From: an uncultured Lachnospiraceae bacterium
GTDB taxonomy: Bacteria > Bacillota > Clostridia > Lachnospirales > Lachnospiraceae
Direction: 5' to 3'
DNA: 48,138 nt
Assembly (NCBI GenBank): GCA_910586275.1
Contig: CAJUIM010000007.1
Coordinates: 1-48,138, forward strand
Made by a program: the position numbers and the translations under genes. The notes under the pieces were generated by a model that saw only the letters and a list, made by a program, of their open reading frames with translations, was not told the origin of the DNA and did not search any database. This document shows positions 1-6,467 of this stretch, piece by piece (the first letter of the stretch is position 1; each line of letters starts with the position of its first letter).

Positions 1-36
1 TGAGGGCGTCCCGCCGCCTGAGAAAACTTATGCCAT

Positions 37-166
37 TCTGCTTAGAAACTCCCGGTCGGAAAAAGTGCACGGAAAACCGGGACAGGCACTCCCGCTGCCG
101 CCGTTCCGCAAAAAAATCCCTCCCGTGCGTCCGCCTCTCAACACAACATTCAGGCTGAACTGTTAC
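37..166. repeat. Left copy of a ~130-bp repeat, inverted relative to the right window end
   Basis: Read on the plus strand, this stretch matches the reverse complement of 48008-48138. The first 52 bases agree at 48 positions, the middle third is diverged with a shared run of seven A's, and the last ~40 bases (from the shared GCGTCCGCCTC block to GAACTGTTAC) again agree well with one single-base indel. The match probably continues beyond both window ends. It lies downstream of the flagellar operon terminator and contains no convincing gene. The repeat family is not identified. Confidence 0.85.
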
Positions 167-213
167 AAATCAATTTTCAGTTTCACGCCCACTCACACAG
201 TCCGGCAAGGAAT

Positions 214-267
214 CATGCACATATTTATCTGCATGCACATCTTCATCTGCATGCACATCCTTATCTG
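214..267. repeat. Three tandem 18-bp repeats with a TGCATGCA core
   Basis: Three consecutive 18-bp units begin at 214, 232 and 250 and differ by one to three bases each; a partial fourth unit (CATGCAT) follows at 268. Each unit junction contains the palindrome TGCATGCA. The units follow each other without unique spacers, so this is not a CRISPR. On the minus strand a short open frame (274 down to 170, 34 codons) runs through them and would give a His-Ala-Asp repeat peptide. AAAGGA lies 6 nt before its ATG, but it sits downstream of the operon terminator, so I do not call it as a gene. Confidence 0.8.
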
Positions 268-298
268 CATGCATACCGAATCCTTTGACGGACATTTT

Positions 299-338
299 GA
301 AAAAAATAAACAGCCATGCTGCAAACGGCAAAGCTGTT
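299..338 (-). terminator. Rho-independent terminator at the end of the fla/che operon
   Basis: On the minus strand AACAGC (338-333) pairs with GCTGTT (314-309). The pairing is interrupted by an internal TGC/GCA stem and is followed directly by a T-rich tract (TTTATTTTTTT, 311-299). It begins 19 bases after the stop codon of the last operon gene. Layout and position fit an intrinsic terminator, though the outer stem is only six base pairs. Confidence 0.6.
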
Positions 339-356
339 ATTCCAAAAAATAAGTTT

Positions 357-929
357 TCACTGCCTACCCACCTGTTGTCCGGTGAGCATAGCCGCAATCT
401 GTTCCTCATCCGCTCCTGCCGGTATGTGGTATTTGTAAGCCACTACAGACCGATCATAGCCGTTGCCCAGCAGAAATTTCTCAAACTCGGAAGCGGATTC
501 CACCAATCCGGCCTCTTCCAGCCGTTCACTGATGTCCTTTACCTTTTCACCGCTATGCACCGTAAACTCGATAGACTCCTGTACCGGCTCCGTCTCTTCG
601 CTTCCTGCCCCTTCTTCTGCCTGTTCCTCCGATTCGCCTTCCGTCTCCTGCGAACGTGCCGCCGACTCCGCTTCCTCCCGCATTTCCTCCTGCAGGCTGA
701 TGCGCAGTTCTGCCTCCAATGTTTCCCTCAGTTCCGCTTCGGCATCCGCTTTCGCCTGTTCCACATATTCGGATAATTCCGATTCCTCTATCATTCCCAA
801 TGCCTTGGCCTTTGTGGTAATTACCTCGTCCGACAGCGCCTCTTTCCTACTGCCGGCCGTTATCCCCAGCAACACTGCCGTAATGACAATCCCAAGCCCA
901 AGACCTCTCAGATAATATTTTAAATTCAT
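357..929 (-). CDS. Membrane-anchored protein with an MltG/YceG-like LysM-type domain, no catalytic domain
   Basis: This 190-aa protein has one N-terminal membrane segment (about residues 8-26), then a highly acidic Glu/Ala-rich, probably coiled-coil stretch (about 30-120), and a C-terminal domain of about 65 residues. That domain (SGEKVKDISERLEEAGLVES onward, ending near AAMLTG) resembles the small LysM-like domain that precedes the lytic transglycosylase domain in MltG/YceG. The catalytic part of MltG is absent, so enzymatic cleavage is not expected. Binding cell-wall glycan near the flagellar base is a guess. AGGAG lies before the ATG. It is the last gene of the operon, 30 bp after the previous gene and 19 bp before the terminator. 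Confidence 0.7.
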   Translation of the reverse strand: MNLKYYLRGLGLGIVITAVLLGITAGSRKEALSDEVITTKAKALGMIEESELSEYVEQAKADAEAELRETLEAELRISLQEEMREEAESAARSQETEGESEEQAEEGAGSEETEPVQESIEFTVHSGEKVKDISERLEEAGLVESASEFEKFLLGNGYDRSVVAYKYHIPAGADEEQIAAMLTGQQVGRQ

Positions 930-959
930 AACTGCTCCTGCCTATGTTCTTCCGGTTTT

Positions 960-1784
960 CTACTGCTCAAACAGATCAATTACCAGTTTTACTTCCCCAA
1001 CGCCTAGCCCTAATTCTTTGGCAATGGCGGTCTTTGATTTTCCCAGCTTATGCAGCCTTAATATTCTTTCGTTATTGTTCTTCCCATCCTCCGGCTCTTC
1101 AGCCTGTGCGGATTCCTTCCGGACAGCCCCGGCAGATGTATCTTTTTCGTTTATGGCTCCCTGCACCGGTTCTGCCCTTGGAGGCATAATCGGCAGGAAT
1201 TCCGTACTTTCCTCATTTCCGGCTGCTGTCTCTCCTGTCTCCGTGTTTTCCGGAACTTGTCTTTCCGCTCTGCTTCCCGATGCATGTCCCGCACTTTCAC
1301 CATTCACTGCCATGGAATCCGTATCTTCCCCGGCCGTTTCCACGGCCTCCTTAACCGTTATCTCCGCATCCCTTACTGTCTGCTGGATTTCCTTTGCTCT
1401 CTTGGATGCCTCGCTTACTGTATTTACCAGATTCTTATGTTTATCATTCAGCATATCATATAAAAACATAACTTCCTGATGATTTTTATTGATGGCGGCA
1501 AGTACCTGCTCGGAATACTCGTTGATTGCCATAATCTTTTCGTTTGCCAGCCGTTCCATGGCCCGTTCCGTTTTTTCCATGGAATAATTGAGGGTTTCAT
1601 CCACCATATCTCCGATATGGTTTCTTTTACCCTCAATCTCTTTCTCCAACATATTTCTGACTGTTTTCTCATCAATAGCCGGTGCCTGCGCCGCCCTCCC
1701 TTCCGACCTTCCGGCCGGAACAATGAAGCTTACAATCAGGACAACCGCGCCTACAATAATAAGAATAATCTCTGTTACTCCCAT
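960..1784 (-). CDS. Membrane-anchored coiled-coil protein with C-terminal HTH-like segment (DUF6115 type, possible SwrB counterpart)
   Basis: The protein has 274 aa. Residues 4-23 form a membrane anchor. About 35-145 is charged and helical, likely coiled coil, followed by an acidic low-complexity linker. The last ~35 residues (RILRLHKLGKSKTAIAKELG onward) look like a small helix-turn-helix. B. subtilis SwrB (YlxL), encoded just after sigD in the same operon, has the same plan: N-terminal anchor, helical middle, short HTH-like tail. It promotes assembly of the flagellar export apparatus. I infer a SwrB-like role from architecture and position only; sequence identity is too low to judge by eye. 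The SD before the ATG is weak, and the gene follows the 106-aa gene after 16 bp. Confidence 0.65.
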   Translation of the reverse strand: MGVTEIILIIVGAVVLIVSFIVPAGRSEGRAAQAPAIDEKTVRNMLEKEIEGKRNHIGDMVDETLNYSMEKTERAMERLANEKIMAINEYSEQVLAAINKNHQEVMFLYDMLNDKHKNLVNTVSEASKRAKEIQQTVRDAEITVKEAVETAGEDTDSMAVNGESAGHASGSRAERQVPENTETGETAAGNEESTEFLPIMPPRAEPVQGAINEKDTSAGAVRKESAQAEEPEDGKNNNERILRLHKLGKSKTAIAKELGLGVGEVKLVIDLFEQ

Positions 1785-1800
1785 AATAGCCCTACTTCCG

Positions 1801-2121
1801 CTAAATTTTCATGTCAAACCTGCTCATGCCCTTCAGCACAACCTTCCCGTCCTCATCTTCACCGGCTTTCCGCTTACGGTTTCTTCCGCCGTCCCCACTG
1901 TACTCACCATTGCCCTTCTCCTTTGCATCGGCTCCTTTTCCCTTGCCCTCCGCGTTATCTCCATGGCGCACATGTGTCAGCTTCTGGTCAACCGTCTTAT
2001 TAAACTGCATCTGGAAATTCGACTGATCCACCATTCCTTTGTTATCTTCATTCTGCTTAATGGTCGTAAAATCCTGCGCCCTTGTTATAGTTCCCTGCAA
2101 TTCAATACGATTGATTGACAT
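1801..2121 (-). CDS. Conserved-position hypothetical protein of the flagellar operon (106 aa)
   Basis: I do not recognise a family. The start is set by AAGGAGG eight bases before ATG at 2121; an upstream in-frame GTG at 2127 lies too close to that SD. The product is soluble and very hydrophilic. Its N-terminal third (MSINRIELQGTITRAQDFTT) looks structured, and residues ~55-90 are Gly/Lys/Glu/Asp-rich and probably disordered. There is no signal peptide or membrane segment. It sits 19 bp after fapA, clearly within the operon. Size and composition would suit a small adaptor or chaperone, but that is speculation. Confidence 0.7.
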   Translation of the reverse strand: MSINRIELQGTITRAQDFTTIKQNEDNKGMVDQSNFQMQFNKTVDQKLTHVRHGDNAEGKGKGADAKEKGNGEYSGDGGRNRKRKAGEDEDGKVVLKGMSRFDMKI

Positions 2122-2140
2122 AAGCACGACCTCCTTTATC

Positions 2141-3724
2141 CTATATCGCTGTCATCTTAACCTCTCCGCCGGTCCTGATGAATTTACAATATTGCATCTG
2201 GCTCTGGACAATCATGGAAGAATCCCCGATGCAGATTTTTGTCCCCGGAAATACAACGCCGGATACATTAACTGCCGCACTGGTCAGATTCCCAAGCGAA
2301 TCCTGCATGGATTCCATCTCTGCCGTCTTAGTCTCCACTTCCTTCTTTTTCACCTGACTGAGCGCTATCAGTGACTTCATATACTGTATCTGATCCGGAG
2401 ACAGCTTAATTCCTTTTGCCAGTTTCTGCTGTGTGGCAGTCAGCAAAGGCTGTACCGATTTTACCACTCTGGCCGCCTCCGCGATTTCCTTCTGCATCTG
2501 CTGAATCCTGAATTTCAGAGTCGGATCCACTCCGACCTCCACTACCGTATCCGCTCCCATGGACGAACCAAGAGTTTTTACCGTAACGCTGTTCAGTGCA
2601 CATACACGTCCACCGGTAATGAATCCCCTTCTCCCGCTGACGGTCACTTCATCGCCTGCCTGCACGCTGCTGTGGAGGATGGACTCCGAAGATACATACC
2701 CTTTTGCCATGGCTGAGGCATTTTCCATAAACTTAGCCACGATATTGCCTCCGGCCTTTAGTTCACCGCGTCCCATGCCGTTCATTCCTCTTGCAATAAT
2801 GATATCTCCTCCGGCCTGCAGATATGCACCTTCCACAACGCCCCCTACCTCAATGTTTCCTTTGGCTACCACCGAAAAGTTTGCACAGACATTGCCGTTT
2901 ACCTGCACGCTGCCTTCATATTCGATATTTCCGGTAGAGTTATCCACATTATCTACCGTCAGCACATCCGAAACGAACACCTTGTCGTCTACAAGAGTCA
3001 CATGGCCGTCCACATCCGATGTCAGAATAAGTTTGTCTTCGGAAAGCGTTATATTTCTTCCGTACTTCAGTTTTTTCTTCTTTACATCCCTAGGCTTTAA
3101 CGGCTCTCCCAGAACATTTTTCCCCGGTTCCCCCAAATCTTCCGGGAAAAGCTTTGCCAGCATATCCCCCTTTTGGCAATGGCTGATCGTATTCAGATGA
3201 AAGAAGTCCACACTCCCATCCTCTTTCAGAGTAGGACGGGCTTTCACATCCGTATTGAAATAATACTCAATATACGCATCCGAGCCGTGGCGCGGTTCCT
3301 TCCCCATCGCCACCACAATATTCTCACAGTATCTCCTGCTCTTGAAAAATTTATCAATTTCCACATCCTGAACGCCAAACTTAATACCCTTAAACCCTAA
3401 ATCCGATATCAGCTCAGTCCTTGACATCAGTTCCCCGCCTTTAGACGGTGCGTAAAAACGGACAATTGCCTGCATCTTATCTGGGCTGATTACCAGTTTA
3501 TAATTTTCACGTTCCTCCATATGGGAATTTCTATTGAGCCGTAATTTCTGCGTATCCGTCTTGCCGATTACCGCATAAAGTGCCTGACTGTCAAATTCAA
3601 TGCTTCTACTGTTCAGATACTCCATGATTTCATTTATTCCGGCAGGTTCCCCCCCGTCAGAAGGCGGCTCTATCTGGAGATACGTGTTGTTTTCCTCACA
3701 AATCAACCGAAAATATCCATTCAT
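2141..3724 (-). CDS. fapA: FapA-family protein (DUF342), flagellar assembly protein A
   Basis: The protein has 527 aa, normal for the DUF342/FapA family. The central part (about 215-400) is a beta-helix-like Gly/Val-rich region with recurring segments such as GNIEVGGVVEGA, KAGGNIVAKFME and VQAGDEVTVSG. It is followed by a helical coiled-coil stretch (about 405-475) and a short beta tail. In Vibrio, FapA influences polar flagellar assembly, and homologues are common in clostridial motility operons. The mechanism is unknown. It follows fliA by 14 bp and is therefore probably co-expressed with the late regulatory part of the operon. Confidence 0.9.
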   Translation of the reverse strand: MNGYFRLICEENNTYLQIEPPSDGGEPAGINEIMEYLNSRSIEFDSQALYAVIGKTDTQKLRLNRNSHMEERENYKLVISPDKMQAIVRFYAPSKGGELMSRTELISDLGFKGIKFGVQDVEIDKFFKSRRYCENIVVAMGKEPRHGSDAYIEYYFNTDVKARPTLKEDGSVDFFHLNTISHCQKGDMLAKLFPEDLGEPGKNVLGEPLKPRDVKKKKLKYGRNITLSEDKLILTSDVDGHVTLVDDKVFVSDVLTVDNVDNSTGNIEYEGSVQVNGNVCANFSVVAKGNIEVGGVVEGAYLQAGGDIIIARGMNGMGRGELKAGGNIVAKFMENASAMAKGYVSSESILHSSVQAGDEVTVSGRRGFITGGRVCALNSVTVKTLGSSMGADTVVEVGVDPTLKFRIQQMQKEIAEAARVVKSVQPLLTATQQKLAKGIKLSPDQIQYMKSLIALSQVKKKEVETKTAEMESMQDSLGNLTSAAVNVSGVVFPGTKICIGDSSMIVQSQMQYCKFIRTGGEVKMTAI

Positions 3725-3738
3725 ATCATCTACCCCGC

Positions 3739-4500
3739 TTATGCAAAAATACCCATATAGTTTCCCATTTTAGACTTTAGTTTCTGCAGTCCCCTTGTAT
3801 GGAGCTGCGAAATCCTCGATTCGGATACTTCTAATATATTGCTGATTTCCTTAAGTGTCAAATCTTCATAATAATATAACTCAATGACCCGTCGTTCTTT
3901 TTCCGTCAGCACTGCCAATGCCTCTGCCAGCACCTTTTTCAGTTCTTCTTTTTCTATCACTTCCTCCGGGCTGTCAAAGTGTGCATTCTTGTGATTCTCC
4001 GCCGGGACTTCCGTTCCCTGCTCCATAAACTCATTTAAGGAAACTACATTAGTAATCTTCATCTGGGACTGCCACTCTCCGTACTCGTCAGCAGATATTC
4101 CCAACGCTTCTGCGATTTCTTCCTCTTTGGCACTTCTCCCTTTTACAGCCTCTATTTCCTTAATCACGGTATCTATTTTCTTCTGCCGCTGCCTTATTGT
4201 CCTAGGAATCCAGTCCAATTTACGAATCTGATCCAGAATCGCTCCCCTTATCCTGAGACTGGCATATGTTTCAAACTTAACTTCCTTCATGCTGTCAAAT
4301 TTGTCTATGGCATCAATCAGGCCAAAAATTCCATAGCTTACCAAATCATCATATTCCACATTATAGCCAAGATACATACTAAGCCTACCGGCCACCAGTT
4401 TTACGAGCGGAGCATACTCCAGAATAAGCCGTTCCCGTATCTCGGGAGTTTTTTCTTTAGCATATTCCTCCCACAATTTCTTCTTTTCTGCTTCGTCCAT
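3739..4500 (-). CDS. fliA: Flagellar RNA polymerase sigma factor (FliA/SigD/WhiG family)
   Basis: This 253-aa sigma-70-family factor has region 2 (LVKLVAGRLS to YASLRIRGAILDQIRKLDWI, about 30-100), region 3 (about 105-160) and region 4 with the HTH LKEISNILEVSESRISQLHT (about 212-232). The RIRGAILDQIR-LDW-PR signature is typical of FliA/SigD/WhiG. It would direct RNA polymerase to late flagellar promoters (flagellin, chemoreceptors, autolysins). AGGAGG precedes the ATG. Its location far down the long operon matches sigD in B. subtilis, where distance from the promoter limits SigD level and creates motile and sessile cells. No flgM is present in this window. Confidence 0.95.
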   Translation of the reverse strand: MDEAEKKKLWEEYAKEKTPEIRERLILEYAPLVKLVAGRLSMYLGYNVEYDDLVSYGIFGLIDAIDKFDSMKEVKFETYASLRIRGAILDQIRKLDWIPRTIRQRQKKIDTVIKEIEAVKGRSAKEEEIAEALGISADEYGEWQSQMKITNVVSLNEFMEQGTEVPAENHKNAHFDSPEEVIEKEELKKVLAEALAVLTEKERRVIELYYYEDLTLKEISNILEVSESRISQLHTRGLQKLKSKMGNYMGIFA

Positions 4501-4526
4501 AGTCTCCTCCTGATGTCCTTATTCAA

Positions 4527-4805
4527 TCAGCTTTCCACATCCACCTGTCCTTCATCCATCCCGGCCATTGCTTCCGCCAGTTCGTCCTCCGACACAATCT
4601 CTTTCTCTTCCACGATCGGCATGTTCTGCCTATCGAACAAATCCAGCATCCACTTAAACAGACATCCTACCATATAAAAAACAATCAGCACGCCAAGCAA
4701 TATCGTCAGCATGTTTTTCGTTTCATAATGAAGACTGTACATAATCAGGCTGCTGACCGCCCCTGCCAATAGCATCCAAAAAGGTGGTATCAGTTTTCTT
4801 TTCAT
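4527..4805 (-). CDS. Small two-helix membrane protein between cheD and fliA
   Basis: The 92-aa product has two predicted membrane segments (about residues 8-25 and 33-54) joined by a short loop. A cytoplasmic-type acidic tail (about 60-92, rich in Glu/Asp) follows. No family is recognised. GGGG lies before the ATG. It lies 18 bp after cheD and 26 bp before fliA, so it is transcribed with them. A role in stator, export or signalling cannot be inferred from the sequence. Confidence 0.75.
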   Translation of the reverse strand: MKRKLIPPFWMLLAGAVSSLIMYSLHYETKNMLTILLGVLIVFYMVGCLFKWMLDLFDRQNMPIVEEKEIVSEDELAEAMAGMDEGQVDVES

Positions 4806-4823
4806 GATCGGTTTCCCCGCCTT

Positions 4824-5309
4824 CTATATTACCTTCTGTGGCCTTCCTACGGCCTTAATGACAAAATCACCGTTCTCCGGGTAGAAAATTACTGTCCGCC
4901 CATAACTGTCCCCAGTATCCGAAGCCAGAATCGGTATCTTGAGCTCCGCCAGCTTTTTCCGTGCCGCCTCCACATTTCGTTCCCCGATACGCACCATTTC
5001 CATTTTATTCTGAAAAGCAAACATCTGCGCCCCGCCGGCAATCTTGGCTACCATGCGGCCTTTATTGGCACCCTTTGCAACCATCAGCCTAACCAACTCG
5101 GCAATCCCGGTATCCGCAAACTTGGGAATATTGCTGTTGTTCCTTATTTGTGTGCTGTCCGGTAACATAATATGCGCAAGGCCGCCCACTTTGGTTACCG
5201 GATCCCTAATTGCGATGCCGACGCATGATCCTAACCCTAACGTAGTAATGGAATTCGGACTGACACATACATTCAGATCTGCCATTCCTACTTTAATTAC
5301 TTCACTCAT
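4824..5309 (-). CDS. cheD: Chemoreceptor glutamine deamidase CheD
   Basis: With the start at ATG 5309 the product is 161 aa, close to the usual CheD length and beginning in the family-typical VGMADL segment. A TTG at 5327 would add six residues but has no better SD. CheD deamidates specific glutamines on chemoreceptors and is controlled by binding CheC. The catalytic Cys (C29 in GLGSCVGIAIRD) and His (H46 in GGLAHIMLP) are present. CheC is encoded directly upstream, as expected for the CheC/CheD adaptation system found in Firmicutes and Thermotoga. Confidence 0.95.
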   Translation of the reverse strand: MSEVIKVGMADLNVCVSPNSITTLGLGSCVGIAIRDPVTKVGGLAHIMLPDSTQIRNNSNIPKFADTGIAELVRLMVAKGANKGRMVAKIAGGAQMFAFQNKMEMVRIGERNVEAARKKLAELKIPILASDTGDSYGRTVIFYPENGDFVIKAVGRPQKVI

Positions 5310-5339
5310 ATCTTTCCCAGCTCCCAACCTTCGTATCTA

Positions 5340-5960
5340 TTATCCCCACGAAATTCCAAGAGACGACAAAATTTTTACATAAGATTCCAATTCCGGAATC
5401 AAGATAAAATATCCATCCAGCTGTATCTCATCAAAAAACTGGGTCTGAATTAAAAGGATATTATCCCCTATTACCCCAAACTCTATAGCCGGCACGCTCA
5501 GTATCGCCGCCGCCATATCCATCGCTAAAGAAGGAATGGTCGGATATATCTTCAGATTTGTCATCATGGACAGCGAATTCAGATAAGAACCCGTAATGAT
5601 ATTCCCCACTTCCTGCAATGCGGAAATCTCCATCTCGGTAAACGTATCCCCTTCCGTAGGCATGCCCATCAGCTTGCCGACCAGATGCCTGGCGCTCTTC
5701 TGCTCTAACAGGAACATGATGCTTCCGGTAATATCTCCTTCCACTCCGAGATATATGCCTGCCATAAGCTGTTCCTCACCGCCCATCAGGGTTGCCACAT
5801 CTTTGAACTCAAGCAGCTTAACCTGAGGCACGGACATATCCACTTTACACTGGAGCATCTGGGCAAGCGCCGTTGTCGCATTGCCCGCCCCTATGTTTCC
5901 CAACTCTTTCAAAACATCGAAATATTGATTTGACATTGTCTCCAAAGTAAGATCAGCCAC
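5340..5960 (-). CDS. cheC: CheY-P phosphatase CheC
   Basis: The protein has 206 aa. Both active-site motifs of the CheC/FliY/CheX phosphatases are intact: E19-x2-N22 in KELGNIGAGNA and E117-x2-N120 in QEVGNIITGSY. CheC dephosphorylates CheY-P and is stimulated by CheD, coupling receptor deamidation to signal termination. The GTG start at 5960 follows GGAGG by eight bases; an in-frame ATG eight codons later is a weaker alternative. It lies between cheW and cheD. FliY elsewhere in this operon supplies a second CheC-type site at the motor. Confidence 0.95.
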   Translation of the reverse strand: MADLTLETMSNQYFDVLKELGNIGAGNATTALAQMLQCKVDMSVPQVKLLEFKDVATLMGGEEQLMAGIYLGVEGDITGSIMFLLEQKSARHLVGKLMGMPTEGDTFTEMEISALQEVGNIITGSYLNSLSMMTNLKIYPTIPSLAMDMAAAILSVPAIEFGVIGDNILLIQTQFFDEIQLDGYFILIPELESYVKILSSLGISWG

Positions 5961-5972
5961 TCTAATGACCTC

Positions 5973-6440
5973 CTATACGCTTTCTTTTTCTAGCACGACT
6001 GCATTTAAATCCAGCAAGGATATCAGGCCGCCATCCGCATATTTCCCTATGGCGAAAATATAGTAATCTTTCTCTTCCTTGCTGTCATAAGCAACTTTTT
6101 CAATCTGTGAATTTTCCAATGTGACAACTTCCTTCACTTCATCCACGATTATGCCGATGTTTCCCTGCTGCTCCAGCTTCAGGATAATAATCCTTGTGGC
6201 TTTCGTGTACTCATCCACCGGCAGATCCATCTTCACACGGATGCTCATGACAGGAATCACTTCCCCACGCAGATTGATGACGCCTTTCAAGTATGGCTGT
6301 ACCTTGGGCACTCTTGTGATATGCTGCATCCGCACAATATTATCCACATACTTGATATCTATCCCATATTGTTCTTCCCCTAACCGAACGATTATAAACT
6401 GGGTAGTCTCATTCCGTAAATCCACTTTCAAATCTTCCAT
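5973..6440 (-). CDS. cheW: Chemotaxis coupling protein CheW
   Basis: This is a single CheW (SH3-like) domain of 155 aa, including the conserved patch VINLRGEVIPVMSI that contacts receptor and kinase. ATG at 6440 is chosen because AGGAGGG lies nine bases upstream; the GTG two codons earlier is too close to it. CheW links chemoreceptor tips to CheA. It sits 27 bp after cheA. Confidence 0.96.
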   Translation of the reverse strand: MEDLKVDLRNETTQFIIVRLGEEQYGIDIKYVDNIVRMQHITRVPKVQPYLKGVINLRGEVIPVMSIRVKMDLPVDEYTKATRIIILKLEQQGNIGIIVDEVKEVVTLENSQIEKVAYDSKEEKDYYIFAIGKYADGGLISLLDLNAVVLEKESV

Positions 6441-6467
6441 ATTCACTGTCCCTCCTGCAATATGAAC

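Noticed and set aside
214..267. CRISPR-like appearance of the short repeats
   Set aside because: Units are 18 bp, contiguous and without unique spacers; no cas genes in the window.
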